Counted from the first letter of the stretch, positions 1 to 6,808 are shown. The stretch is DNA of 10,794 nt from CAYUXU01 sp964489695 (GCA_964489695.1 CAZAZP010000026.1:1-10794), one strand, 5' to 3'. The notes: a model not told the origin generated them from the letters alone. Numbers and translations: made by a program.

Positions 1-10
1 GTTTCTTTTG

Positions 11-38
11 TTGACTTTAAAATTAATAGTATTAGAAT
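11..38 (+). promoter_or_regulatory. Predicted promoter of trkA-trkH
   Basis: A TTGACT -35 box at 11-16 and a TAGAAT -10 box at 33-38 are separated by 16 bases. Transcription would start near position 45, giving a leader of about 68 bases that contains the inverted repeat at 57-90 and the ribosome binding site at 101-106. Nothing upstream of this in the window looks coding. Confidence 0.6.
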
Positions 39-56
39 TATAAAAGGTCAGCATCA

Positions 57-90
57 ACTAGTTAAATGTTTGGAAATAACTTTAACTAGT
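57..90 (+). promoter_or_regulatory. Inverted repeat / RNA hairpin in the trkA leader
   Basis: ACTAGTTAAA at 57-66 is the perfect reverse complement of TTTAACTAGT at 81-90, with a 14-base loop. It lies between the predicted transcription start and the trkA ribosome binding site. No T-run follows it, so it is not a standard terminator. It could be a DNA operator, a 5' stabilising stem or a regulatory leader; the sequence alone does not decide. Confidence 0.5.
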
Positions 91-112
91 AGTCTGATTT
101 AAGGAGTAAAAG

Positions 113-1465
113 ATGAAAGTTTTAATTGTTGGAGCCGGAAAATTAGGTTCAAAATTAGCAGAACAATTAATTAATGAAAATATTGAAGTAACGGTTGTTG
201 ATATTAATCAAACCAAATTGGATAAAATCAAAGATCATTTAGATGTTTTAACCATGACGGCCAATGGCCTGGAGATTGCTGTTTTACAAGATTTATCGTT
301 AAACAATTACCAGATTTTAATTGCGGTGACGGATAGTGATGAAACTAATATGATTATTTGTAATATCGCGAAGAAACTAAGTGGGATTAAAACAATTGCC
401 CGGATTCGTGATCCAGAATATGTTTCCCAATTTGAATTTCTTAAGGCTCAAATGGGGATTGATCATGTGGTTAATCCAGATTTAGCTACTTCACTTGAAA
501 TAGCTCGTTATCTTTTAAAGAGTTATCAAATAGCTAATGGTGATGTTACCCAAAATAAAGTTACATTATTAGATATTCATGTCAAATTATTACCAGAATT
601 TATTGGTTTAAGTTTAAGCCAATTAAAAGATTTCCAAGGTTTACTGATTGTGGCCTTATTACGCAACAACGAGATAATTATTCCCTCTGGTACAACGATA
701 CTAGCAGAAGACGATATTATTTATGTAATGGGTGATAGCCAACGATTAATTGAACTTGGCAATCGTTTTAAACTTAATCTGGGCAGTCAAAAATTAAGGC
801 GTGTAATGATTTTAGGTGGGGGTAAAATTGGTTATTATTTAGCGGAACGGTTAATTGCTGCTAACATTGCGGTAACTATTTTTGAAATTAACCCAGAACG
901 CTGTTTATATTTAGCAGAAAAACTGGATAAAGCCTTAATCATTAATGGTGATGGGACTGATATTAGCTTATTAGAAGATGAAGACTTAGCTTCGGTTGAT
1001 GCTTTAGTGGGTGCGACAGGTTTTGATGAACAGAATATTTTAATGGCACTAGTAGCAAAACAATATGGCGTCAAACAAACTGTTAGTAAAATCAGTCGTA
1101 ATTGTTATGCTAGTTTAATCAATAAACTGGAAATTGATTTCGCTTTAGACCCAACTAATATTATTGCTGGTAATATTTTAAAGTTTATTCGGGGTGGAAA
1201 AGTTGTTTCTGTTTCTTTACTTTTAGGTCAACAAGCCGAAGTAACTGAATTGATTGTGGCGAAGGAAGCCTTAGCAGTCGGTAAGTCCTTATTAGAACTA
1301 GCACTACCTTCTGGAATTATTGTGGGGACAGTAGTCCGAAACAAACAAAGCTTTATTCCAAATGGTCAAACGATTATTCAAGCGGATGATCGACTCGTGA
1401 TTTTCTGCAAAGCCAAACATCAACCTCAACTAACCGTCTTTTTAACCAATAACGGGCAAGCTTAA
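113..1465 (+). CDS. trkA: Trk potassium uptake system, cytosolic gating subunit TrkA
   Basis: This is the peripheral NAD(H)/nucleotide-binding subunit that gates the TrkH potassium channel encoded immediately downstream. The 450 residues hold two complete RCK units, as in full-length TrkA. The first Rossmann TrkA-N domain begins with GAGKLG (residues 7-12) and has an acidic residue after beta-2 (VVD, D30). A TrkA-C domain follows at about 145-215. The second Rossmann domain carries GGGKIG (235-240), an acidic E258 and GDGT (279-282), and ends in a second TrkA-C domain at about 370-445 with DRLVIF at 426-431. The single-RCK KtrA protein is only about half this length. The start is fixed by AAGGAG at 101-106, six bases before the ATG. 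The stop is two bases before trkH, so the genes are co-transcribed. TrkA-C domains of Bacillota can bind cyclic di-AMP; whether this one does is not visible. Confidence 0.95.
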   Translation: MKVLIVGAGKLGSKLAEQLINENIEVTVVDINQTKLDKIKDHLDVLTMTANGLEIAVLQDLSLNNYQILIAVTDSDETNMIICNIAKKLSGIKTIARIRDPEYVSQFEFLKAQMGIDHVVNPDLATSLEIARYLLKSYQIANGDVTQNKVTLLDIHVKLLPEFIGLSLSQLKDFQGLLIVALLRNNEIIIPSGTTILAEDDIIYVMGDSQRLIELGNRFKLNLGSQKLRRVMILGGGKIGYYLAERLIAANIAVTIFEINPERCLYLAEKLDKALIINGDGTDISLLEDEDLASVDALVGATGFDEQNILMALVAKQYGVKQTVSKISRNCYASLINKLEIDFALDPTNIIAGNILKFIRGGKVVSVSLLLGQQAEVTELIVAKEALAVGKSLLELALPSGIIVGTVVRNKQSFIPNGQTIIQADDRLVIFCKAKHQPQLTVFLTNNGQA

Positions 1466-1467
1466 TT

Positions 1468-2799
1468 ATGAACAAACGCTTGGTAACTAAAGTTTTAGGT
1501 TATTTATTAATGATTGAAGGCGGATTAATGTTGCCTTCACTTTTAGTCTCATTACTTTATCAACAATCCGATGCTTATGCTTTTGTTTTAACTATTGGTA
1601 TTTTATTAGTTTTTGGAGGTTTGTTAGCCCAAATTAAAACACTTGATCAAAANNNNNNNNNNNNNNNNNNNNNNNNNNNNNNNNNNNNNNNNNNNNNNNN
1701 NNNNNNNNNNNNNNNNNNNNNNNNNNNNNNNNNNNNNNNNNNNNNNNNNNNNGGGATGGGTATCCTAGTCTTTACCGTAGCGTTTTTAACTCGCTTAGGA
1801 GCTAGTGGTTTTCAAATCTTTAAAGCTGAAAGTCCAGGCCCAACAAAGGATAAAATCGCACCACGGATTAAAGATACTGCCCGCATCTTATATGTTACTT
1901 ATATAGTGATTACGGTAATTGAAGTTGTGTTATTACTTCTTGGTGGAATGAGCTTTTATGATGCATTAGTGCATACCTTTGGAACAGTTGGTACTGGTGG
2001 TTTCTCTTCACATACCGCTAGTATTGGTTATTACACTAGTTCCTATTTACATATTGTTATTTTCGTTTTCATGGTTTTATCGGGCGTTAACTTTTCTTTA
2101 TATTACGCATTATGGCAAAGAAAATGGCATGATGTCTGGCATAATAGTGAAATGCGTTTATATTTGAGTTTTGTTTTTGGAGCAGGTTTATTGATTAGTT
2201 TAAACTTGTTATCTAGTCAAACCTATCATAATATTGGTATTGCCTTAAGAGACGCATATTTCCAAGTTGGTTCGATTATTACAACTACTGGTTATGCGAC
2301 GACTGATTTTGATCTTTGGCCTTTATTTAGTAAATTGATTCTTTTCTTTTTAATGTTTGTGGGTGGTAGTGCTGGTTCAACTGCTGGAGCAATTAAAAAT
2401 ATCCGGATCCTAATTTTGTTTAAAGCGGTGAAACGTCAAATCATGCATATCTTTCACCCCAGTGCCTATTTACCAATTAAAGTAGATGGGAAAGTAGTAA
2501 ATGAAGAGGTAGTTAATGGTATTACGAGCTTCTTTTATTTATATATGGTGTTATTTGTCGTCGGGGTCTTACTGATTTCCTTAGAAGGCTTTGATTTTAT
2601 CAGTACGTTAAGTTCAGTCGCCACAACCCTTGGTAATGTTGGACCGGGATTTGGAGTAGTTGGACCAACTCAAAGCTTTGCTTTATTTAGTCCCGCTAGT
2701 AAATTATTGTTTTCCTTTTTAATGCTATTAGGTCGTTTAGAGATCTTTACAGTTATCAGTCTGTTAGCTCCGAAAGCTTGGCGTCACGAGAAAGTATAA
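1468..2799 (+). CDS. trkH: Trk potassium uptake system, membrane pore subunit TrkH (interrupted by an assembly gap)
   Basis: This is the K+-conducting integral membrane subunit of the SKT superfamily, which has four MPM (helix, pore loop, helix) repeats. Pore loops 2-4 are visible at assembled positions TVGTGG (173-178), TTTGYAT (272-278) and TTLGNVGP (386-393). The conserved GGSAGST (299-305) follows pore loop 3. Pore loop 1 and the helix before it fall in a run of 100 N (1653-1752). About 61 residues precede the gap and 348 follow it, while family members are usually about 480-490 residues. The true missing segment is therefore probably nearer 210-250 bases than 100, and the open frame across the N run is not evidence of its length. 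The ATG lies two bases after the trkA stop with no strong ribosome binding site, which suggests translational coupling. A terminator follows directly. Confidence 0.93.
   Translation: MNKRLVTKVLGYLLMIEGGLMLPSLLVSLLYQQSDAYAFVLTIGILLVFGGLLAQIKTLDQXXXXXXXXXXXXXXXXXXXXXXXXXXXXXXXXXXGMGILVFTVAFLTRLGASGFQIFKAESPGPTKDKIAPRIKDTARILYVTYIVITVIEVVLLLLGGMSFYDALVHTFGTVGTGGFSSHTASIGYYTSSYLHIVIFVFMVLSGVNFSLYYALWQRKWHDVWHNSEMRLYLSFVFGAGLLISLNLLSSQTYHNIGIALRDAYFQVGSIITTTGYATTDFDLWPLFSKLILFFLMFVGGSAGSTAGAIKNIRILILFKAVKRQIMHIFHPSAYLPIKVDGKVVNEEVVNGITSFFYLYMVLFVVGVLLISLEGFDFISTLSSVATTLGNVGPGFGVVGPTQSFALFSPASKLLFSFLMLLGRLEIFTVISLLAPKAWRHEKV
1653..1752. other. Assembly gap (exactly 100 N) inside trkH
   Basis: The run of 100 undetermined bases is the usual placeholder for a scaffold gap of unknown size. 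The flanking translations (hydrophobic N-terminal helices before, GMGILVF after) are what normally flank the first pore-loop segment of TrkH. The two sides therefore belong to one gene and the hidden piece encodes pore loop 1. Confidence 0.98.
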
Positions 2800-2829
2800 A
2801 AAAATAGCGTTTACCTCGCTATTTTTTTC
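2798..2829. terminator. Bidirectional intrinsic terminator between trkH and padR
   Basis: An A-rich stretch leading into AATAGCG (2803-2809), a seven-base loop and CGCTATT (2817-2823) form a hairpin. T2822-2828 provides the T-run on the plus strand, and the A-run at about 2798-2804 provides one on the minus strand. It overlaps the trkH stop codon and lies 12 bases from the padR stop, so it can end both convergent transcripts. Confidence 0.88.
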
Positions 2830-2840
2830 TGATCGATTAT

Positions 2841-3245
2841 CTAAACTATATCTTCGTATTTGGCTAAGAGAGCTGCTAAACGGGTTTGACGTTTTTTCAG
2901 ATGTTCCATCATCTCAGTTAAAGCAATTTCTCCATCATGAGTAATCGTATAGATTCTTTTTTGTGGTCCAGTACTACTATCGGACCAATCCGAGACGACT
3001 AGATCGTTTTTTTCCATTGAACGCAAGTTACGATAAATCGTCGAGATATCGAATTGTTCAGGTTCAAAGCCAAATATTTGTAAACTATCCCGGAGTTGAT
3101 AACCATAAGAAGCTTGTTCTTTAAGTAGGACTAGTAAATAAGCTTGTAGGCCATAACCAAAGGGTTGACGTTGGTGAGCGCGCCGGCCACTAGAGTGACG
3201 GCCCCGCGGGTGATCAAAATGTTCATGTTTGTAATAATTACGCAT
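2841..3245 (-). CDS. PadR-family transcriptional regulator with histidine-rich N-terminus
   Basis: This is a probable dimeric winged-helix repressor. The 134 residues begin with a basic tail containing five histidines within the first 24 positions (H7, H9, H12, H17, H24). The PadR winged-helix domain follows from about residue 28: a first helix around AYLLVLLKEQ, SYGYQLRD in the second, DISTIYRNLRSMEKNDLV as recognition helix and start of the wing, and KRIYTIT closing the wing. A short C-terminal helix rich in charged residues (from about 105) would make the dimer interface. The start is supported by AGGAGGT on the minus strand (3251-3257), five bases from the ATG. A strong promoter and a symmetric operator-like repeat lie just upstream, suggesting self-repression. 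The gene is divergent from the DUF1538/PII pair and convergent with trkH. PadR proteins typically respond to small toxic molecules; the ligand here is unknown. Confidence 0.9.
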   Translation of the reverse strand: MRNYYKHEHFDHPRGRHSSGRRAHQRQPFGYGLQAYLLVLLKEQASYGYQLRDSLQIFGFEPEQFDISTIYRNLRSMEKNDLVVSDWSDSSTGPQKRIYTITHDGEIALTEMMEHLKKRQTRLAALLAKYEDIV

Positions 3246-3275
3246 CGCTTACCTCCTTTCTATTAGTATCGTGCA

Positions 3276-3294
3276 TATATGCTACATGCATATA
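3276..3294. promoter_or_regulatory. Putative PadR operator (inverted repeat 7-5-7)
   Basis: TATATGC (3276-3282) and GCATATA (3288-3294) are perfect reverse complements separated by TACAT. The repeat overlaps the predicted padR -10 box (3292-3297) and is centred on the predicted transcription start near 3285. A palindrome GCATATATGC (3273-3282) and a second direct copy of TGCATATA (3272-3279 and 3287-3294) thicken the site. AT-rich dyads over the promoter core are typical of PadR autoregulation. That this PadR binds here is inferred. Confidence 0.55.
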
Positions 3295-3320
3295 GTAAAC
3301 GATAGCGATTTCTTTGTCAA
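3292..3320 (-). promoter_or_regulatory. Predicted promoter of padR
   Basis: Reading the minus strand, a perfect TTGACA (-35, positions 3320 to 3315) and TACTAT (-10, 3297 to 3292) are separated by 17 bases. The near-consensus strength suits a gene held down by its own repressor bound at 3276-3294. Confidence 0.72.
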
Positions 3321-3346
3321 GTCCTAAACACTATAATTTTACTTAA

Positions 3347-3375
3347 TAGTTATATTTTATCTGCTATGTTATAAT
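3347..3375 (+). promoter_or_regulatory. Predicted promoter of the DUF1538-PII operon
   Basis: A perfect TATAAT -10 at 3370-3375 is preceded by TGT (3367-3369), an extended -10. The -35 region at the matching distance (TAGTTA, 3347-3352, 17-base spacer) is poor. The start would be about 3382, giving a short leader of about 20 bases. The PadR operator-like repeat lies more than 50 bases further upstream. Confidence 0.6.
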
Positions 3376-3386
3376 AAACCCAAGTT

Positions 3387-3393
3387 AAGGGGG
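3387..3393 (+). promoter_or_regulatory. Ribosome binding site that fixes a TTG start
   Basis: AAGGGGG at 3387-3393 is seven bases before the TTG at 3401. The only nearby ATG (3394) abuts the binding site with no spacing and reaches a stop after seven codons, so the TTG is the start. Confidence 0.75.
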
Positions 3394-3400
3394 ATGAGAT

Positions 3401-4870
3401 TTGACAATATTGAATGAAAAACTTAAAGAAGTTGCTCTTGCGGTGTTGCCAATATCTTTTGTTGTTTTTTTATTACATTTTACTTTAGTGCCATTAGAAC
3501 TAGAAATGTTTTGGCGTTTTATGTTAGGGACACTAATTGTTATTTTAGGCTTAGCCATTTTTTTAGCTGGTGCTCAGATCGGAATTGTCGCGATTGGAAC
3601 TTTGATGGGTGAAACCTTAATGAAAACTAACAAGCGCTATTTAGTAGCTGGTTTAGGCTTTTTACTAGGTTTTCTCATCACGGTGGCTGAACCTGACTTA
3701 CAAATCTTAGCTCATCAAATTAATTTGGCCTCAGGTGGTTTATTAAGTAGCACTGCAATTTTGTTGGTAGTTTCGATTGGGGTTGGTGTTATGGTGAGCA
3801 TTGGACTTTTACGCATCTTAGCTGGCCAACCATTAAATAAAACGTTCTTGTTAGTTTATAGTTTTATCTTTTTGCTAGCGATCTTTGTTTCAGAAGAGTT
3901 TCTGGCAATTTCGGTTGATGCTTCTGGTGCGACCACCGGTGCGATGACCACACCATTTATTTTAGCCTTAAGCTTTGGGGTCTCCCAACTTAAAGGCGGC
4001 AGTAAGAGCGAAGAAGATAGTTTTGGGATGGTTGGATTAGCTTCGGCGGGACCAATCTTTGCGGTAATGTTGATGAGCCTAATACGGGGGCTAAAAAATA
4101 TTGAAGCAGCTTTAGATCCATTTATTTTTAACCAAGGTATTTTAAGACCTTATTGGCAAGCTTTTCCAGTATTTTTTCGGGAGTCATTTTGGACAATTCT
4201 GCCATTAGTTATTTTATTTATCTTGTTTAACCGCTGGAGTTTTAAATTAAGTCAAAAAACTAAGCAACATATCTATTTTGGCTTAATATACACTTTTTTG
4301 GGTTTAACGTTATTTTTAGTTGGCGTTAACGCTGGTTTTATGGAAGTTGGGTTTGTGATTGGCGAGAAGTTGGCTAGTCACCAACTTAGTTTCTTACTAC
4401 CAGTGATTGGCTTTGTTTTAGGGTTAGTCGTGGTGTTAGCTGAACCAGCTGTGGAGGTCTTAACGCAACAAGTGGAAGAAGTAACCGCCGGCCACATTAA
4501 AAAGCAATTTATTTTAGTTACTTTATCATTGGCTATTGCCTTAGCTGTTATGCTTGCGATGTTAAGAATTATGATACCCGACTTAAAATTATGGCACTTA
4601 CTATTACCTGGTTTTGCTTTAGCGATTTACTTAAGCTTTCATGTTCCAGCTATTTTTGTCGGGATTGCATTTGACTCAGGTGGAGTCGCTTCTGGACCCA
4701 TGACCGCAACCTTTATTTTAGCCTTTGCCCAAGGAGCAGCGGGTGTGATACCGAGTGCCAATGTCATGGTGGATGGTTTTGGGGTGATTGCGATGGTCGC
4801 AATGATGCCGCTAATCGCGATTCAATTACTAGGGATTATTTATAAAAAGAAAGCCAAGCAGGAGGAATAA
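3401..4870 (+). CDS. DUF1538 polytopic membrane protein (candidate PII-regulated transporter)
   Basis: This 489-residue, very hydrophobic protein matches the DUF1538 family of bacterial membrane proteins; no biochemical function is established to my knowledge. It is built as two direct repeats offset by about 251-252 residues. AEP occurs at 96-98 and 347-349. DASGATTGAMTTPFILA starting at D173 matches DSGGVASGPMTATFILA starting at D425. DSFGMVGL (206-213) matches DGFGVIAM (458-465). The glycine pattern G57..G61..G70 recurs at G308..G312..G321. These polar and glycine-rich motifs sit within hydrophobic segments and could line a substrate or ion path. Translation starts at TTG. The ribosome binding site of the downstream PII-like gene lies inside its last codons, one base separating the two genes, so the products almost certainly work together. 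A role as a transporter or channel controlled by the PII-like partner is inference; the substrate is not predictable here. Confidence 0.85.
   Translation: MTILNEKLKEVALAVLPISFVVFLLHFTLVPLELEMFWRFMLGTLIVILGLAIFLAGAQIGIVAIGTLMGETLMKTNKRYLVAGLGFLLGFLITVAEPDLQILAHQINLASGGLLSSTAILLVVSIGVGVMVSIGLLRILAGQPLNKTFLLVYSFIFLLAIFVSEEFLAISVDASGATTGAMTTPFILALSFGVSQLKGGSKSEEDSFGMVGLASAGPIFAVMLMSLIRGLKNIEAALDPFIFNQGILRPYWQAFPVFFRESFWTILPLVILFILFNRWSFKLSQKTKQHIYFGLIYTFLGLTLFLVGVNAGFMEVGFVIGEKLASHQLSFLLPVIGFVLGLVVVLAEPAVEVLTQQVEEVTAGHIKKQFILVTLSLAIALAVMLAMLRIMIPDLKLWHLLLPGFALAIYLSFHVPAIFVGIAFDSGGVASGPMTATFILAFAQGAAGVIPSANVMVDGFGVIAMVAMMPLIAIQLLGIIYKKKAKQEE
4860..4865 (+). promoter_or_regulatory. Ribosome binding site for the PII-like gene, inside the upstream gene
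   Basis: A perfect AGGAGG lies in the last sense codons of the DUF1538 gene, six bases before the GTG start at 4872. This supports the GTG start and indicates coupled translation of the two proteins. Confidence 0.8.
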
Positions 4871-4871
4871 G

Positions 4872-5534
4872 GTGGAGTTAGTCAGTAACTATGAAATCTT
4901 TTGTGCAATTCTGCCCGCGGGACAAGGCAGTAAAGCTTTACGTTTAGCTAAAGAACATGGGGCAAAGTCAAGTCAGATTTTCTATGGCTTAGGCATGAGC
5001 GAAAGCTTATTATTAGAACGCTTAGGTTTAGCTGAGATTAAAAAAGAAATATTTTTAACTTTAATTAATGTTCAATTAGTAGCGAAGCTTTATCAAGTCT
5101 TTACCGAACGCTTTAAGCTTGATCGAGCAAATCATGGGATTGCTTTTTCATTACCGTTGAAACATTGTTTCTTAAATAAAAATGAATCAGCGATAAAGTT
5201 TAGTCAGGAGGAAGAACACGTGTCATATGAAGCAATTTTTACCATTGTTAATAAGGGATTAGCGGAAGAAGTGATGGAAGCGGCCAAGGAAGCTGGCGCT
5301 CCTGGGGGGACTTTAATCCATGGTCGAGGAACTGGTTCAAAAGAGAAGATTAAACTATTTGATTTAGATATTGAACCAGAAAAGGATATTATCCTAATTT
5401 TAGCGCCAAGTGATCAGTGTGAGAAAATTGCCTTGGCAATTGACTCCCGAATCAAAGCAAATAATACTGCTGGTGGGATTATCTTTGGCTTACCCGTCAC
5501 TCGTACATATGGGTTATACCAAGCTAAAGACTAG
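4872..5534 (+). CDS. Tandem PII-like regulatory protein, partner of DUF1538
   Basis: This soluble protein of 220 residues, about twice a standard PII (roughly 110), contains two PII-like ferredoxin-fold units. The second (about 118-214) is better preserved: a beta strand YEAIFTIV, helix LAEEVMEAAKEAG, the HGRGTGS turn (150-156) where PII has its T-loop, a strand DIILILAP, a helix, and AGGIIFGLPV (200-209), equivalent to the GDGKIFVLPV strand of GlnB/GlnK. The first unit (about 7-96) follows the same order (ILPAGQGSKALRLAKEHGA, FYGLGMS at 38-44, EIFLTLI, HGIAFSLPL) but is degenerate. The T-loop is short and has no obvious counterpart of the uridylylated Tyr51, so GlnD-type modification is unlikely. 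The GTG start is fixed by AGGAGG. PII proteins commonly bind and gate membrane transporters (GlnK-AmtB, SbtB-SbtA), so control of the DUF1538 protein is the natural inference. The ligand is unknown. A nitrogen-regulation label would be over-specific. Confidence 0.85.
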   Translation: MELVSNYEIFCAILPAGQGSKALRLAKEHGAKSSQIFYGLGMSESLLLERLGLAEIKKEIFLTLINVQLVAKLYQVFTERFKLDRANHGIAFSLPLKHCFLNKNESAIKFSQEEEHVSYEAIFTIVNKGLAEEVMEAAKEAGAPGGTLIHGRGTGSKEKIKLFDLDIEPEKDIILILAPSDQCEKIALAIDSRIKANNTAGGIIFGLPVTRTYGLYQAKD

Positions 5535-5629
5535 TAAGTTTATTAATAATTAAAAGCAGTTTTATGCAATTACATACTTAAAGTGTAAATAGTTATTGAC
5601 ATAGAGATAATTAATAGAAATGAGTTAGT

Positions 5630-6748
5630 ATGAAAAAGTTTACCTTTTCAATTTATCCAGACTTTGTTTTAAACGAAAACGCGGAAACTGTTTTTAATTA
5701 TTTGAAATTGGGTAAATCGTTTGGAGCAAGTAGTGTGTTTACTTCAATTCATCAACCAGAATTTACTCTTTTAAAACAATTGCAAGGATTAGTTAAACTT
5801 GGCCAACAAGTTTATCAACTTGATATGGATCTCATAGTTGATATTGGTGGTAGCCACTTTCAAAAGATTTTGACCGACCCCAGTCTTAAAGAGTTAATGA
5901 TTCAAGCCAAGATTACTGGCTTAAGACTAGATTATGGTTACTCATTACCTGAAGTCAAAGATTACGTTCAATATTTTGAGTTACATAAATTAGTTATCAA
6001 CGCTTCCACGATGACAGCTGCGATGCTTCGTGAATTTCTCCAATATCAACAATTAAACTTTCCCGCAGTACAAGTTTCTGCTGGTCATAATTTTTATCCG
6101 CGTCCGGAGACAGGTTTGTCCTTAGCTTATGCGCAACAACAATATCTTATTTTTAATCATTATGAAATTGAAGTTGATGGTTGTGTCTCAAGCTTCGCTA
6201 ATCGAAGAGGGCCACTTAAACAAGGGTTACCCACTTTAGAAAGTCATCGAGCAGTGAGTATTGAACAAGCTATGGTTGAGTTAGTTGAAGAACGAGTTGC
6301 GGATAATTTTCTTTTTGGTGAACAACAGCTAAGCCTAAACGAATTTCAAGCAATAAGTCAGGTACTAGCTGATAAAACGTTAGTCTTACACTATACACCT
6401 TTAATTAGTAATATCGATCTTTTGGTAAAAATTGAAGCTGAACCACACAATTTCCGGATTGATTCAAACGATGATTTTTTTCGCTCAGTCACTTCCCGTA
6501 CGATGGCGCAATTTGGTGAAAGGCAAAAGCCCATCAATACTATTACCCGACCAGCTTATTGTATTACGATTGATAACGATAATTATGGTCGTTATCGCGG
6601 TGAAATCCAAGTAGTAATTAAGGAAACATCAGCTGATGCAAGAGTCAATGTAATTGGAATAATTATGCCTAACGATCGGTGGAAGTTAAAATATTTTCGC
6701 CAAGGTTATCAATATCAATTTAAAAGCGTTACTTCTAACGATGTGTAA
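5630..6748 (+). CDS. MupG-like 6-phospho-N-acetylmuramidase (DUF871 family)
   Basis: Members of this family with known activity (MupG of Staphylococcus aureus) are cytosolic and split MurNAc-6-phosphate-GlcNAc taken up by a PTS during cell-wall recycling. The 372 residues match the family's length and two-domain plan. An N-terminal TIM-barrel carries GASSVFTSIHQPE (32-44), LRLDYG (98-103), N124-A-S-T, the hallmark AGHNFYPRPETGLS (151-164) and RGPLKQGLPTLESHR (193-207). The C-terminal small beta-barrel has RPAYCITIDNDNYGRYRGE (307-325). No MurNAc PTS, MurQ etherase or MurR regulator is adjacent, so the substrate assignment rests on family membership; another 6-phospho-glycoside is possible. 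The ribosome binding site is weak (GAG at 5622-5624). A TTGACA at 5596-5601 has no well-placed -10, so the gene may partly depend on read-through from the PII-like gene 95 bases upstream. Confidence 0.82.
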   Translation: MKKFTFSIYPDFVLNENAETVFNYLKLGKSFGASSVFTSIHQPEFTLLKQLQGLVKLGQQVYQLDMDLIVDIGGSHFQKILTDPSLKELMIQAKITGLRLDYGYSLPEVKDYVQYFELHKLVINASTMTAAMLREFLQYQQLNFPAVQVSAGHNFYPRPETGLSLAYAQQQYLIFNHYEIEVDGCVSSFANRRGPLKQGLPTLESHRAVSIEQAMVELVEERVADNFLFGEQQLSLNEFQAISQVLADKTLVLHYTPLISNIDLLVKIEAEPHNFRIDSNDDFFRSVTSRTMAQFGERQKPINTITRPAYCITIDNDNYGRYRGEIQVVIKETSADARVNVIGIIMPNDRWKLKYFRQGYQYQFKSVTSNDV

Positions 6749-6782
6749 ATCTTAGTTAAAAGATGATTCAATAATTTAATAT

Positions 6783-6808
6783 TTACAGCATTTGCTGTAA
6801 GTAGTTTT
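6783..6808 (+). terminator. Possible terminator after the MupG-like gene
   Basis: TTACAGC (6783-6789), a four-base loop and GCTGTAA (6794-6800) form a perfect 7-bp stem followed by GTAGTTTT. The T-run is short and interrupted, so termination may be weak. A protein-binding dyad is an alternative. Confidence 0.45.

Noticed and set aside
835..1074. Minus-strand open frame of 79 codons inside trkA
   Set aside because: It lies wholly within a well-supported gene on the other strand and has no ribosome binding site or recognisable domain.
3394..3417. ATG start seven bases before the TTG of the DUF1538 gene
   Set aside because: It is out of frame, abuts the ribosome binding site with no spacing and stops after seven codons. 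A leader peptide is possible but nothing supports it.
5596..5601. Perfect TTGACA upstream of the MupG-like gene as a promoter
   Set aside because: No acceptable -10 is found 16-18 bases downstream; the start codon would be too close. I mention it only in the gene entry.
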